Assembly (NCBI GenBank): GCA_012656075.1
Contig: JAAKBF010000218.1
Span: 62,001-126,000, forward strand
Direction of reading: 5' to 3'
Source of the DNA: Phytophthora hibernalis
Taxonomy: Eukaryota; Oomycota; Peronosporomycetes; Peronosporales; Peronosporaceae
Length of the DNA: 64,000 bases
The notes under the pieces are model-generated. The model did not search any database. It worked only from the letters and a program-made list of their open reading frames with translations, and was not told the DNA's origin. Each line of letters begins with the position of its first letter. Position 1 is the stretch's first letter. The position numbers and the translations under genes were made by a program. Positions 44,586 through 56,264 of this stretch are shown in pieces.

Positions 44586-47500
44586 TTAGGCGAACACGTT
44601 CTGCTGCTCCTCTTCTTCGCCCTCGTCCGTGGCTTCCAGCGCGCTGAAGTTGAGGAAGTGCGTCTTGCGGTGGATCTCGTGGTAGAACTCCTTGGGGTTG
44701 CCCAGCTTCACGTCGTACTTCATTCCAGTGTTGTGCTTGACGCCCATGAAGTTGTAGTTCCACACCTCCTCCTCCGGCACCATGTAGAAGCCCATGAAGC
44801 GGTCCGACAGCAGCATTTGCACCTTCTCGTAGTGCGTCGGCGCGAAGCCCGCAGGGTTGGCGCCACTATCCTTGTTCTGGCGACCCCACTCGTACCCGCC
44901 GGGCGTGAGCTTGTACGCCGTCAGCGAGCACGAGCCGGGCGTGAAGCTGCACGTGATGATGACGGACTTCTCGCCGTCCCACGACGTGTTTTCCGACATT
45001 ATCTTCGAGTGGAACGTCACGTCCTGCGGCGGCAAGCTCGGTAGCTCGTTAGGCTGCGTGTGGATCCAGCCGAGCGCCTCCATGCCATCCAGGTACTCGT
45101 GTTCCGGCATGTGTAGCGGAATCGATACGTTCTGGTGCGTGCCGAGCTGCGGCGGCATCACGATACAGCGGATCTCCTTCACCTGCGGGTTGTCCGGCGG
45201 GCTAACGCCGTACATGAGACCACAGATCTGCGTGCGCAAGTCGGACACAGTAATGAACTTGTTCAGCACGTTCTTTGGCAGCACGTACGTGAACCCCGTC
45301 TCCTTGATGTCGTCCGACGACACGTAAATATGGTTGGTACGCAGGTGTAGGTTCGTCGCCGAAATGGCACGCACACGCCAGTCGGTCTTTGAAGCGAACG
45401 AGTGTTGCTCGTACTGGCTGGTCGTCGTAACCACCATTTCATCACCATGCACATTTGTCGTCTTCGTCGTCACCGCCGTGAGTTGGCTCTGCTCGCGAGC
45501 CTGCTGCTCGATCTCTGCGACCTGCTGCCGCTGCAGCGACGGCGCTGAAATCTCCATACCCAAGATAATATCACGGATCTCCGATTGGGTCAGTGAGGCA
45601 ACATTCACGTTGTTCTTCTTGCCGTAATCACCCAGGATCAGATCCTTCAGCTGCACTTCCACCTTCAACCATTGCTCATCTGTTAGAGAAGGCCAAATGT
45701 GGTGTGGCTGCGTTGTCGTTTCACCGTCAGGCCGCAGGATGATCTTAGTGCGATCGTTGCTCACATGCAAGGCGCGCAGAATCAGAATCAAACGCGAGAA
45801 TGCCGTGTATGACGTGATTGTGTTGAGCCAGTCGTCGTAGATGTTGAACAGAACCATCTGCGGCTCCGTGGCCTTCAGGATCAAATCGCCAAACTTTTCC
45901 ACCTTCAGGCATGCCTGGAATGGCAACTGGAGCTCGCTGCCCTTGATGACAATGTTCGGGAAGTCCAGCAAGTGCACTTCCAGCGGGTCCAGCATACCCT
46001 TACGCGTCACAATAATCTGTTTCGGCTGCTCTTCGACAGGCAACGACCGAATAAGAGCGGCAACTTCTTCGGCGGTCTTCCACTTCGCCAGTTGACCCAA
46101 ACGCTTCTGTCCTGCCCACACTGACGTGTGAATAATCTTCAGGAACAACTGACCAGTGCGTGGGTTGAAGATGAAGATGGCGCCGTTAATGGGCTTCGTC
46201 GTCAGATTACCCTCAAAGGTCTTGTGGATCGTCACTCGGTACACGTTCGTATCATCAACGAACCAAATAATTTGGTTCGAAAACAGCTCGCCGTAGTTCT
46301 GACTCGACAGATACGGCTCCGTCGGTTCAGACGAGTATAGCTGCAAACCCTTACGAATACGCTCGCGCAGAACATACAGAGCAGGATTCGCCTTCATAAT
46401 TTTGGCCATCGCCTGCTGCATGAGCGGCTTGCAGCCTGGGAACCAGTTTCCGTAGCCACTGTACAGGTTGTAAGCGAGATCCACCGCAAGCAGCACACCC
46501 GTGGGTGACGGATAAATTGTCATGTTGTCCGTCGTGTAATCCAGAAATTTGGCACGCGCATACCGCTCAATGTCGTGTGAGTCGAAGTCACCCCAACGAA
46601 GTTGCACATCAACCCAGTACTTCGTGCTAGTCGATCCGTCGTAGCTATCCTTCGTGTCGTGCAACAGCGTCGGTCGGCCCATTTGCCACTTGTACGCAGC
46701 AAACAGGAGAACGTCTGCGCACGAAGAGTTCATCTTGTACGATTTACGCGGGTGAATCGTCTCCTTCTGCACATTCTCAATCTCCAAGGCGTCGAGTTCT
46801 TGATCGAATACTGTGTAACAACAACAATAGAGAGGGGTTAGCACTTATGAGTACAAAACCATCCAAGATCTGTCGCTGCTGCTTCTCAATTACGAACCTT
46901 GCACCAAGTCCATAACCAAAGACTCGTGAATTTTTTGCCACAAGTGTGCGCGGAAAATCTGGATCAGCGAGATCTTCAGAGTAGGGATTTTACCGTGCAT
47001 GAAAATACCCGTCAAATCCAGCTGCACCTGGAAGCCGACATACACATTGGCGCGGTTGATCGTGGGAGACCACCACAGCGTGAATCGACGGTTCGGAATC
47101 TGGTTCAGACCCGATCGCTGTGCGTTCGTCAGCTTCTTGTATTTCATACTCTCCTCGAAACCAGACGCCTTCTCCCAGAACAAACCTTCCCACGTGGGGA
47201 AATACGTGCCCTTGAAAAGGGTGTGTTCAAGAATACCCTCAACACCACCCAGTGCTTGGATCATATCCGTTCGGTAGTTGTTCAAGTTCCACAACTTGCC
47301 ATCGTGTCGCTGGTGCGTCCACCAGAACGGGTTATGGCGAGGTACCTGGAAGGACTTGAAAGCCGTACGCACACGCCAGCCCTTGTCGTATGCCAGGGTG
47401 TGACGGTCTTTTGGAAAAGAGTGTTGATACGAGGAATACCACGATCCCATGAGTCCTCCAGATCCTCCAGTGTCAAACGACGGTTCTGAGCGTTGGCTTC

Positions 47501-50500
47501 CTGTCGCTTCAACGCGTATTCAGCCCAAACACGCTGCGAGTCAATGAATTCAGATTCCCAAGGCTGCAAGTACCGGAACAAGTTCGGAATCAGTTGGTCT
47601 TCCTCATGTGACATTCCCGAGCGGAAATGCGTCACACCACCGCCATCAGTCTGCTTCGAGTAACGAAGATCAGATTGAGGTATCAATACGTGGCCCATTG
47701 ACAACATACCCAGACCACCCAGTTCCTTCGGCGTGTAAAACACCACGGGCGGGAATCGGGACGGCATCTTCGAGTTCAATCCGATCTTTATACGGGTCTG
47801 AATCTTGTTCTCGCATTTCACCAAGAGATCAAGCAGCTCCTGCGTCTGCACGACAGATTCGCGGTAATACGTCATCAATCCGATCAGTGCTGAGTTCCAC
47901 TTGTTTGCAACCTTTGTGAACGTAGTACTGCCAGACGACATCAAAATCTGACGAATGCGGTTCTCAAACGTGTGCAGCGCCTCATCATCCACACGGAGGT
48001 ACGCTTGTGCGGTGCGCTCCTTCGTAGTTTCATTTTGTAGAATCCACACTCCATCCTTGTGCGTAAACTCGGCATCCACCGCACGCATCTTAGGCAAAAT
48101 ACGCACTTCAAACCCACTCATGTTGAACAGCAAGTTCGGGTTATCCTTCGAGTATACTGAAACAAAGCTGTTGTCCCAATCGAAAGTTGTCATCGATCGC
48201 GGCAAACGGTTCTTCATATCCCAGAACGTTGCCCTTCCAAGGTTTACGTCATGCTTCATCAATCTCATACGAGCGTCGCGAGGCCAGCACTTCTTGTTAT
48301 TGTAACCAACCACGTTCTCATTGTTCGGATCCGGGTGCTCCGTTAGATAACGCTGGATCAAATCGCGAGAATCATCCGCATCGAACCGGAACAGCACGTA
48401 TATCTTATCGATGTAGCGCGTGTACAAGCGAATCGGGTGTCGCGTCTCAGTCGCTGTGTCCTTAAACGACAAATACTCGTTTGGAAGTTCAGGCGGACCG
48501 GCGATCTCAGTGGCACGAGTGAGACCCAGCAGCAGCAGATCCAAAATCAGACCGTAGTACTGGAAGATAAATGAACCGAACTGCAATCCGCGAATGAGAC
48601 CGTACGAATTCGTGTGCATCATGTCCTTGTACGCGATGACAATATTGTTCTTCGCAGTCATGTAGTCGGCGATATTGTGGTCCAGAATTAATCGGAGAAG
48701 TCTGTTCAGCAGCGTCAAATCGATCTTCTCGTAAACCTTCTCCAGCTTTGACTCGAGCATCACCACACACTCCTCCTCAGTTGTGTCCCATACCTTGTGC
48801 AGGTTGTTGACACCTTGGCACCACTTGTAAACAAGGAGCGGGGTGGCTCTGAGTCACTCGGTTTGATCCAGCTCGGGAACAGATGGCGCTTATCTGCTTC
48901 ATACCACAAGTACTGGTCCAAATAGGCGTCTGTGATCTTTTCCAAAGGTTCAATGTCGTACACCGGAATCAAGTGGCTGTACAGGTCCATGAACTCAATG
49001 TGGACTTCCTTGAACGCTCGCTGGGTAAGTAAGTGCCGCTTGATACGGGACAGCGCTTCGTGAGGGTTGTCATAAGCCTGTTCAATCAGCCCAAGTTCTT
49101 CGCGCTGTGTCTGGTTCAATCGATTGTTTACCGAGTAGTTCTCCTTCAGTCGCTCCAATGCAAGAATAAGAAGCTTGGTATCGTGCTTGTACGATAGAGG
49201 AGGGAACGGAATGGGGGCGAACTTCCGACTCTCCAGCCAGTGCACGGTGGTCGTGTATACCGCGACAGCTTCCTCGGCAGATACGTAAGGACCGTCCTTC
49301 AGGTAATTATGCTGACGCTCTTGCTCCGCCTTGAGCCAGAGTCGGGTCAGGCGACCAAGGTTCTTCTTGCACACAGTCTTGTCAACAGTAGCACCGCGCT
49401 TAATACGCTCACGGTTGTAGTGCGACACATTAGTCCACCAGTCTGCCTTAGACTTAACATACCGCAAGATCATATTCTCAATGGGAGCAGGCAACCCGGG
49501 CACCTTCCACGGAATGTTTGCCTTCCAACTGTTCACACATGCAAACAACCACACACATGACAAAATAAGTACACACACCATTCTAACACATTAAAACGCG
49601 GAGTATAGCGCAGCAACACGTACCAGCGCCATGCTTCACTAAGATGCGCCATGACCGTACGCGACTTGTTCACCTTGACTCCTTCCGGCATCATATCCAG
49701 AATGTCGTGCATCACTGCGGCACGTAGCTCCAAATCGAAGTGACTTTCCACACGCTGCTTCGTGACAGTCTTTGCAATGCCCTTCGAGTGGCGGCCTTCA
49801 AATTGACGCGCCAACAAGTTTCCAAGCCATCGTTCAAGCAGTGGCACGATGCCTCGCAAAAAGAACAACCACACGCGCCAGCCAGGGGCCCAGAAACCAC
49901 ACCCAGGCCCCTTGCCAACTGGGCCTGTGTTGAACCGGTAGTAGATCAAGTGCTTCAAGTCCTTACACATGCGAACTTGACGCATCAATCGGTACTTGTA
50001 TCTATACATGCCCGTCAGCTGGCCGACGTGGGCAAAAATGTACTGCAAACCATCGGCCAGTTGGAACGCGTCAACGTTGCCCAACCGATATTGCACGTGT
50101 GCATCCACGATCAACTTCGTCAAGCGCAGAATCTCTCGCGTCAAGTGGAAGGCATTACCAAAACGCGACTTCTTGCGTTCCTTTGTCGTAAGCGTCTTGA
50201 TCGGCTTCAGGTTGAAGTTATAGTCCAAGTGGAGGTAGTTTAGGTTTTTTCGGTGAATCAGCAGGTTCAGCATGTTGTAACCCTGACGACAAACCTGGAG
50301 CCCGGCTTCAACCCAATCCAGTTCAGTGCTCTGGAAGAACTTAGTGGACTTGAGAGACTTAAACAGGTACCTCTTGTTCAAAGCCTTTGGTGGTCGGTGG
50401 TGAAGCGAGTTCAGCACCCAGCATTTCAGTAGCTTCTGGTAACTGACACGAACCTTCACAGGCTGACCCTGAGGACAGTGCTCCTGGAACCACTTGTTCA

Positions 50501-51802
50501 CCAGAGGCACATCGATTGCGCGACGCGTACGGCCTGTGCGCAGATTGAACGGCCGTGGAGCCCAGTACAGAGCGATACCGTTCGCCGTTTCCGGGGTGTA
50601 GAGCGGCTCGTCTGTAAGAAGAGGGTCAAATCCCATCGGTAGCTGGAACTCCTCGTCTTCATCGTCCTCTTCCTCCTCTTCACGACCATTGGCTTTTCCA
50701 GAGCGGTTCACTCTGAAGTGCGAGATTGGGTTCACAATCGGATCAAAGTAGAACGCCGGAAGATCCGGGTCCTCGGACTTAATGTAGCAGAGCACTGGTG
50801 TGTGGTACGGCTGGATGTGCACCGACCGCGGTCGACTGTTGTAGAGGAACGGGAATGCCACCTTGTACTCGGTGCGGATTTGGTGGCGAATAATGATCTT
50901 GTTGATGTCGTTGAATTCGTTCCAGTCCTCGTCATCCTCGTCCACATCCCGATACAGCGGTTCAAACTTGGGGCCTCCTGGGATCGCCACATTCAGCGCC
51001 TTGGCCGTAAAGAACGACTTCTTGTCGAACAAGTACTCGTAATTGGGGTCAATTAAGTCGCTAATAAGCTGTCCAGCCAGTCGGTGCAAGTTGGCCATGA
51101 TGGGCACTGGTAGTCTCCACTTGCGGTAGCTCGGTCCGTTCACGAACTTGGAGTCCACGAGAGGCTTGGAGTCGTACAGCCACTCGATCACAGCTTCATC
51201 GTCTTCTTCGTCCAGTTCCATCGTGATGCTCTCGGACGGTTCAATGTCCAGGATGTTGTCGCCGTAGTCCAGCGGCGGTTCCTCGTCATCGAAGGGCGGG
51301 AAGCGCATGCGCTTAAAGTGGCGACGGTCGCGCTTCTCGCGACGCATCATGATCCACATGGTGCCCCACTGGGCGATGTACACGGGCTCGATGACCCACG
51401 GACCTCGTTCACGAACGTGATGGCTCCTGTGACGTGGTACAAAACCTTGACGTCCTTGACCTGCTCCCAGGGCATGGGCATGTTCTCCAGCAGCTTGAAG
51501 ATGGCGTGCGGCACGTACTTGAGCGCGCCCAGGTACACGCGCTTGTCGTGGCGGAACTTCTTGCTGCTCATGTCTCCGTGGTCCTTGATGATCTTGCGCA
51601 CGTGCTCGGGCGGCATGTCGTCCTTGACCGACTCCACGAAGCCGAACTTGCGCTTCTCGCCGTAGCGCTTGGCGTTCATCTTGTTCCAGCGGCGACTACG
51701 CTCCTCCAGCAGCTGCTGCTTCTCGTCGGGCCGCACAGAGGCCGCACCGTTGCCGTTGCGGTGGCCCGTCATGTCCGCGTCGGCGGTTCCTGGGGGCGGC
51801 AT
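44586..51802 (-). CDS. PRP8: Pre-mRNA-splicing factor PRP8 (U5 snRNP core)
   Basis: PRP8 is the scaffold of the spliceosome active site, holding U5, U6 and the splice sites. Three exons: 49624-51802, 46898-49528 and 44586-46810, about 2,345 residues after repair, the family's usual size. In order: N-terminal region (FRHDKRVYLGALKYVPHAIF), the RT-like large domain (RMCKDLKHLIYYRFNTGPVG, NPFWWTHQRHDGKLWNLNNY), endonuclease-like region (PRKSYKMNSSCADVLLFAAY), RNase H-like domain (NGAIFIFNPRTGQLFLKIIH) and C-terminal Jab1/MPN domain (YVSSDDIKETGFTYVLPKNV, SWDGEKSVIITCSFTPGSCS). The tail ends EEEQQNVFA. Net -1 shifts lie near 51405, 48835 and 47430. Introns at 49529-49623 and 46811-46897 splice cleanly. 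Identity to other eukaryotes is very high, so the call is secure. Confidence 0.98.
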
Positions 51803-51939
51803 CCCTACGCTTTTGTATGGGTGGACGAGCGTTGAGGGGTGGCCTATGGTATGGGATACGTGAGGATCGTTAGGCTGTTGGATGGGTTCGGAATGTACCT
51901 ATTGATGGGTACAGTTGGGTTGGATCCTAGAGGGACAGG
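51803..51939. promoter_or_regulatory. Short bidirectional promoter region (PRP8 / coiled-coil gene)
   Basis: Only 137 bp separate the PRP8 start codon (minus) from the start codon of the next gene (plus). Both 5' UTRs and promoters must fit here, implying a shared core. Confidence 0.45.
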
Positions 51940-52556
51940 ATGGCGAGTCCCATGGCGACGCGAACGCCACAGCCGTCGGAGGACGAAGTGAAGGCTGTGG
52001 ACAGGGAGATTCCGATTAAACTGACGCTGGGTGCGGCAACGCTGTCGCTTGAGGCGTCAGGAGAATGGGAACTCGGTACGAGCGGCTATTATGGCGAAGA
52101 GACTGCTGAGAAGCTGGGCTGGTGTAATTATCTGCTGTTAAGACCATTCAACGTTGCAGGAGACGAAGGAGCACGCGCGTCTATTGGAAGAGCGCAACGC
52201 AAAGCTTGAGGCGGAGAACGCACAGCTGCGGGACAAATGTGCGCGCATGACGGAGGAGTCCAACATGGAGAAGTTCAAATGTCAGCTGCTGGTCGAAATG
52301 GTGCGTCGTATCATATGCGCTGCCTCAGTGACTGGTTCTAACGCTGCCTTTGGGAGTACATGGCTGCTAGTTGGCGGTGTCAAGCCTCGATGAGGAGAAA
52401 ACGAGAGCCCAAGCCGAGCAAGAGAAAGCCAGAGCCAACAGCTTGAAGACGGACGTGGTGGCGCTGCTCGAACAGGCTCGCGTGGAAGGGCTGGACGTGC
52501 GCAAACTCAGCGCAGCGCTCGCGGCCGGACCGTTAGCCGAACTGCCGCCTCCGTAG
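51940..52556 (+). CDS. Small coiled-coil protein, divergent from PRP8
   Basis: Three exons are likely: from 51940 to about 52075, 52160-52300 and 52371-52556. The second and third join in phase 0 (LLVEM to LAVSSLDEE). Joining exon 1 needs one or two missing bases, whichever donor is used (52076 or 52122), so the N-terminal boundary is open. The product of about 155-175 residues has a short N-terminal region (IPIKLTLGAATLSLEASGEW) and then an almost continuous helix with heptad spacing: ARLLEERNAKLEAENAQLRD, then DEEKTRAQAEQEKARANSLK. No basic region precedes the coil, so it is not a standard bZIP. The family is not recognised. Confidence 0.55.
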
Positions 52557-52826
52557 ATAAACGGATTGAGCAAGCGATATACACTTTTTGTAACGTGACG
52601 CACCGGATTCAATTGCGGATTTTCTGAAGTTGCAGCGGCTACATGTAGCCATTTGTTGGTCACGTGCACCACACCACGCTCTTTTTCTAGCGTCGAAAGT
52701 ATTCAGACAGGGCATACAAATCGCCATATATTGGACCTGCCAGCATATGATCCGAACGACCTCGGTACGAGGTCAGGTCCATTTCCCAAGTCGCGACTTT
52801 CCCGCCTCGTTGCAATTGATAGAACC

Positions 52827-54331
52827 ATGGGCGGGTGTTCGTCCAAGAGCGACCCGAAGGACTACATCGCGCAGGACGGACCGGTGCCCAACGGCCGCCG
52901 CAGCGACAACCAGCAGCAGCGCGGCACGAACGCAGGCGGCGACGGCTCACGACGCGGTCGCCCTGGGTCTTCGGCCGATGCGGCGCCTGACAGGTCCAAC
53001 CGACGACCCAATAACAACACGGTGGACTTCCAGGAGTTCAAGGACAAGGAGAAGAACGTGGTGGAGACGATGCTGGAGAGCAACAAGGGCCTGCGCATGG
53101 CCGAGATCAACTTCAACGACCTCAAGCTGCAGAAGATCATCGGAGCTGGAGCCTTCGGGGAGGTCATCAAGGGCACGTACTGCGGCACACCCGTCGTGGT
53201 CAAGCGTATGCTGCGTAACAAGATCACGGAGGACAACCTGCGCATGTTCGGCGACGAGATCCAGCTCATGATGAACCTGCGCCACCCCAACATCGTGCAG
53301 TTCATCGGCGCCAGTTGGAACTCGTACTCCAACATGTACGTGCGGTTGGAAGCTGTTGTTCGTGAGGCCTGGGCTGACGTTTTGTGTATTTTGTACAGCT
53401 GCTTTGTGACCGAGTTCCTGGAGCGAGGAGACCTCTTTGCGGTGCTGCGCAACCCGGAGAACAAGATGACGTGGGCCAAGCCCATTCTGCGCATGACCAT
53501 CGACACCTCGCGCGGCATGGCCTACCTGCACAGTATGAAGCCCCCATTATCCACCGTGACCTCAAGAGCATGAACATCCTCGTTAGGTAACAACCACACA
53601 GTTGGCGCCTCTTTTTAGGCAGATGGCGGCTGACTTGATATGATATGTGATGCAGCTCAACATGGGGCGCCAAGGTGAGCGATTTCGGCTTGAGTCGTGA
53701 GAAGTCTGTGGACGAGACTATGAGCGTAACCGGCACGCCTCTGTGGCTGCCGCCCGAGATGATCCGTGGAGAACGATACACTGAGAAGGCAGATGTATAC
53801 AGCTTCGGCATTGGTACGCCGCCGACCAACTTCGTTCCCTTCCGATTTGACTGACTGATGCCCTATTGCGAACAGTGTTGGCCGAGCTGGACACGCGCAA
53901 AATACCGTACCACGACATCAAAGCCAAGGGTGCGCGCAACAAGAAGGTGTCGGGCAGCACGCTGATGCACATGGTGGCCTACGAGAACCTGCGTCCGTCG
54001 CTGAGCAAGACCTGTATGGACAGCGTGCGCGACCTGTACAAGCGCTGCACGTCTGACGATCAGTCTATTCGCCCCACCTTCGAGGAGATCGTGCAGTTCC
54101 TGGAGAACGACGTACGCAAGGAGACACTCGTTCGCGCGGTACGTGGCTACCTGCCTGGGTTGTGCTTTGCTGATACAGGTTGTTGCGGCCTGGATACTGA
54201 TCACCTGCTCGCTCGTATACATGTTTACTTCACAGAACGAGGAGATGAACCTAATCGAGGTAGACCCGAACGGCTCAGATGTATCTCCCGAAGAGCTTGG
54301 CGTCCACCATGCCACACAATACGTGGACTAA
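52827..54331 (+). CDS. TKL-group protein kinase with N-terminal myristoylation motif
   Basis: Five exons: 52827-53335, 53399-53586, 53656-53813, 53876-54138 and 54236-54331; 404 residues after one base is restored. The N-terminus MGGCSSK fits N-myristoylation with a nearby Cys for palmitoylation, so it is probably membrane-attached. A 90-residue disordered region precedes the kinase domain. All catalytic elements are present: IIGAGAFGEVIKG (glycine loop), VVVKRM (Lys), IIHRDLKSMN (catalytic loop), VSDFGLS (metal binding) and TPLWLPPEM (activation segment). These match TKL/MAPKKK-like kinases that are abundant in oomycetes. The net -1 shift near 53545 is in a C run just before IIHRD. The last exon adds a short acidic tail. 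Confidence 0.88.
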
Positions 54332-54529
54332 AATTTATGATATTTCGTTTTTGCTTTCTCCTTCTCTCCTCGTAGTGTAGCCATCTTTTATCGTTTTTGC
54401 GAGGTTTTGGGCCACGTGTCAATCCTCCCAGATCATACTGAATCCAAGTCAAACTGCTGCTTGGCTTCAACCAGATCCACGCGTTGGCATTCGCGCTTTG
54501 GACGACTTCGAGGCAAAGCAGTAGCAAAA

Positions 54530-55616
54530 ATGGGTGTGTGGACGCTGGCAATTTCTCTGGCGGCGGTGGCGTTGGGCGTCGTGAAGGCCGGCGACGTGAC
54601 GGTGCTGACGCCCGACAACTTCGACGACGTGGTGGACGGCTCCAAGCACGTGCTGGTCAAGTTCTACGCGCCGTGGTGCGGCCACTGCAAGAGCATGGCG
54701 CCCACGTACGAGACGGTGGCCACAGCCTTCAAGAAGACGGACAACGTGGTGGTGGCCGAGGTGGACGCCGACCAGCACAAGGACCTGGGCAGCAAGTTCG
54801 GCGTCACGGGCTTCCCCACGCTCAAGTACTTCGCTGCCGGCTCCACGGAGGCCGAGGCCTACAGTGGCGGCCGCAGTGAGGACGACTTTGTCAACTTCCT
54901 GAACGACAAGGCTGGCTCCCACGCACGTGTGGCCAAGGCTCCGAGCCACGTGGCTGCTCTGACGGACGGAGACTTTGACGCTGAGGTCATCCACTCCAAG
55001 AAGCACGCGATCGTCGAGTTCTATGCCCCGTGGTGCGGCCACTGCAAGAGTCTGGCGCCCACGTACGAGGAGGTGGGCGCCGTCTTCGAGGGCGAGGACA
55101 ATGTGCTCATCGCCAAGGTGGACGCCACGGAGAACGCGGAGCTGGCCAAGCGCTACAACGTCAAGGGCTACCCAACGCTCTTCTACTTCGCCCCGGCGCG
55201 GACGAGCCGAGGACTACTCCAACGGTCGTGACAAGGCCTCGTTCGTTGAGTTCGTCAACGAGCACGCTGGCACGCACCGCACGGTGGACGGCGGCCTCAC
55301 TGCGGAGGCTGGCCGCGTCGAGGAGCTGGACCTGATCATCTCGGAGAGCGGCGATATCACCGCTGCCGTGCTGGAGAAGGCTCAGACCGTCGTGGACGGC
55401 CTGGAGGGCTCCGCTGCTAAGCACGGCTCGCTGTACGTGAAGGTCATCAAGAAGATCGTCGCGAAGGGCCCGTCGTTCGTGGACTCGGAGATCAAGCGTC
55501 TTGAGGGCCTGCTGGACAACGACAACGTGGCGCCGCAGAAGAAGACGCTCTTCTCGCTACGCAAGAACATCCTGGAGTTCTTCCAGGAGAAGCAGAACGA
55601 GAAGACGGAGCTGTAA
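54530..55616 (+). CDS. Protein disulfide isomerase, two thioredoxin domains + ERp29-like C-domain
   Basis: The enzyme forms and rearranges disulfides in the ER lumen. Repaired length 362 residues. A signal peptide (MGVWTLAISLAAVALGVVKA) is followed by thioredoxin domain a (VKFYAPWCGHCKSMAPTYE, about residues 45-63) and domain a' (VEFYAPWCGHCKSLAPTYEE). Both have the CGHC redox site. The C-terminal 100 residues (SFVDSEIKRLEGLLDNDNVA) form the all-helical ERp29-type domain seen in P5/Erp38-like PDIs. The protein ends KTEL, a variant of the KDEL-type retrieval signal. Two one-base deletions near 55190-55210 shift the frame between YPTLFYFAP and AEDYSNGRDKASF. It lies 199 bp downstream of the TKL kinase. 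Confidence 0.93.
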
Positions 55617-56264
55617 GTTTGTTTAGTCAAGGCTTGCGGGTTGGCAGTCGCACCTGTACGTGGAGTACCTGGCGGTTCTCGCAGTGCTGCGCCGCGTCAG
55701 TGCAGCGTTAGAATGTCACACAGTCCCTTGTATTCTGCTGACATTTGTTGTGGTGAGCCGAGTTTCTCGCAGTCTTATTATAATGCTCAGATCTATTCCG
55801 TGCATTGAGATGGACACTGGTTGTCCTTCTCGCCACGGCATTCTCTTTTTCTCCACGCCAGCTTTCCTGCTGCATGTCCTATTGCCTATCACCAAATCCC
55901 GCTGGCCAGACTTGACTGTCCGCCCGTGCATCCCCCTTTTCACTTTTCCTTTCGCCGACTTTTGTGTTCGGTCGTCCACCTTGTGGCCTGAGCTCCTATT
56001 TATCACAGCGCTTGCCAGGCGCCACGATCACACTTGTTAAGCTGTAGTTTTTTCATTATGCCGATGCCATCTCCGACAGCGCGCTGCGCAGTTTGTCAGC
56101 AAAATTCTGGCAGTCCATTACGATACCCTTCTCAGACGGACAGCTGGGCACGCGTACACCTCCCGATGAACTTTGCATTTTCACCGAATGATTCTACAGC
56201 GCAAATCAAAATGGGTTAGCTACCGGTACGAGCGGAGTCAAAGGAAAACATAACCCCAGACAGT
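55617..56264. other. Intergenic region between convergent genes
   Basis: 648 bp between PDI and MED14 3' ends. A 126-codon open frame at 55660-56040 has hydrophobic, low-similarity content and no start context or domain; I do not count it as a gene. A TACCGGTA palindrome is at 56221. Confidence 0.4.

Noticed and set aside
55660..56040. 126-codon hydrophobic open frame downstream of PDI
   Set aside because: No domain, start context or splice signals, and it lies in a 3' intergenic region between convergent genes.
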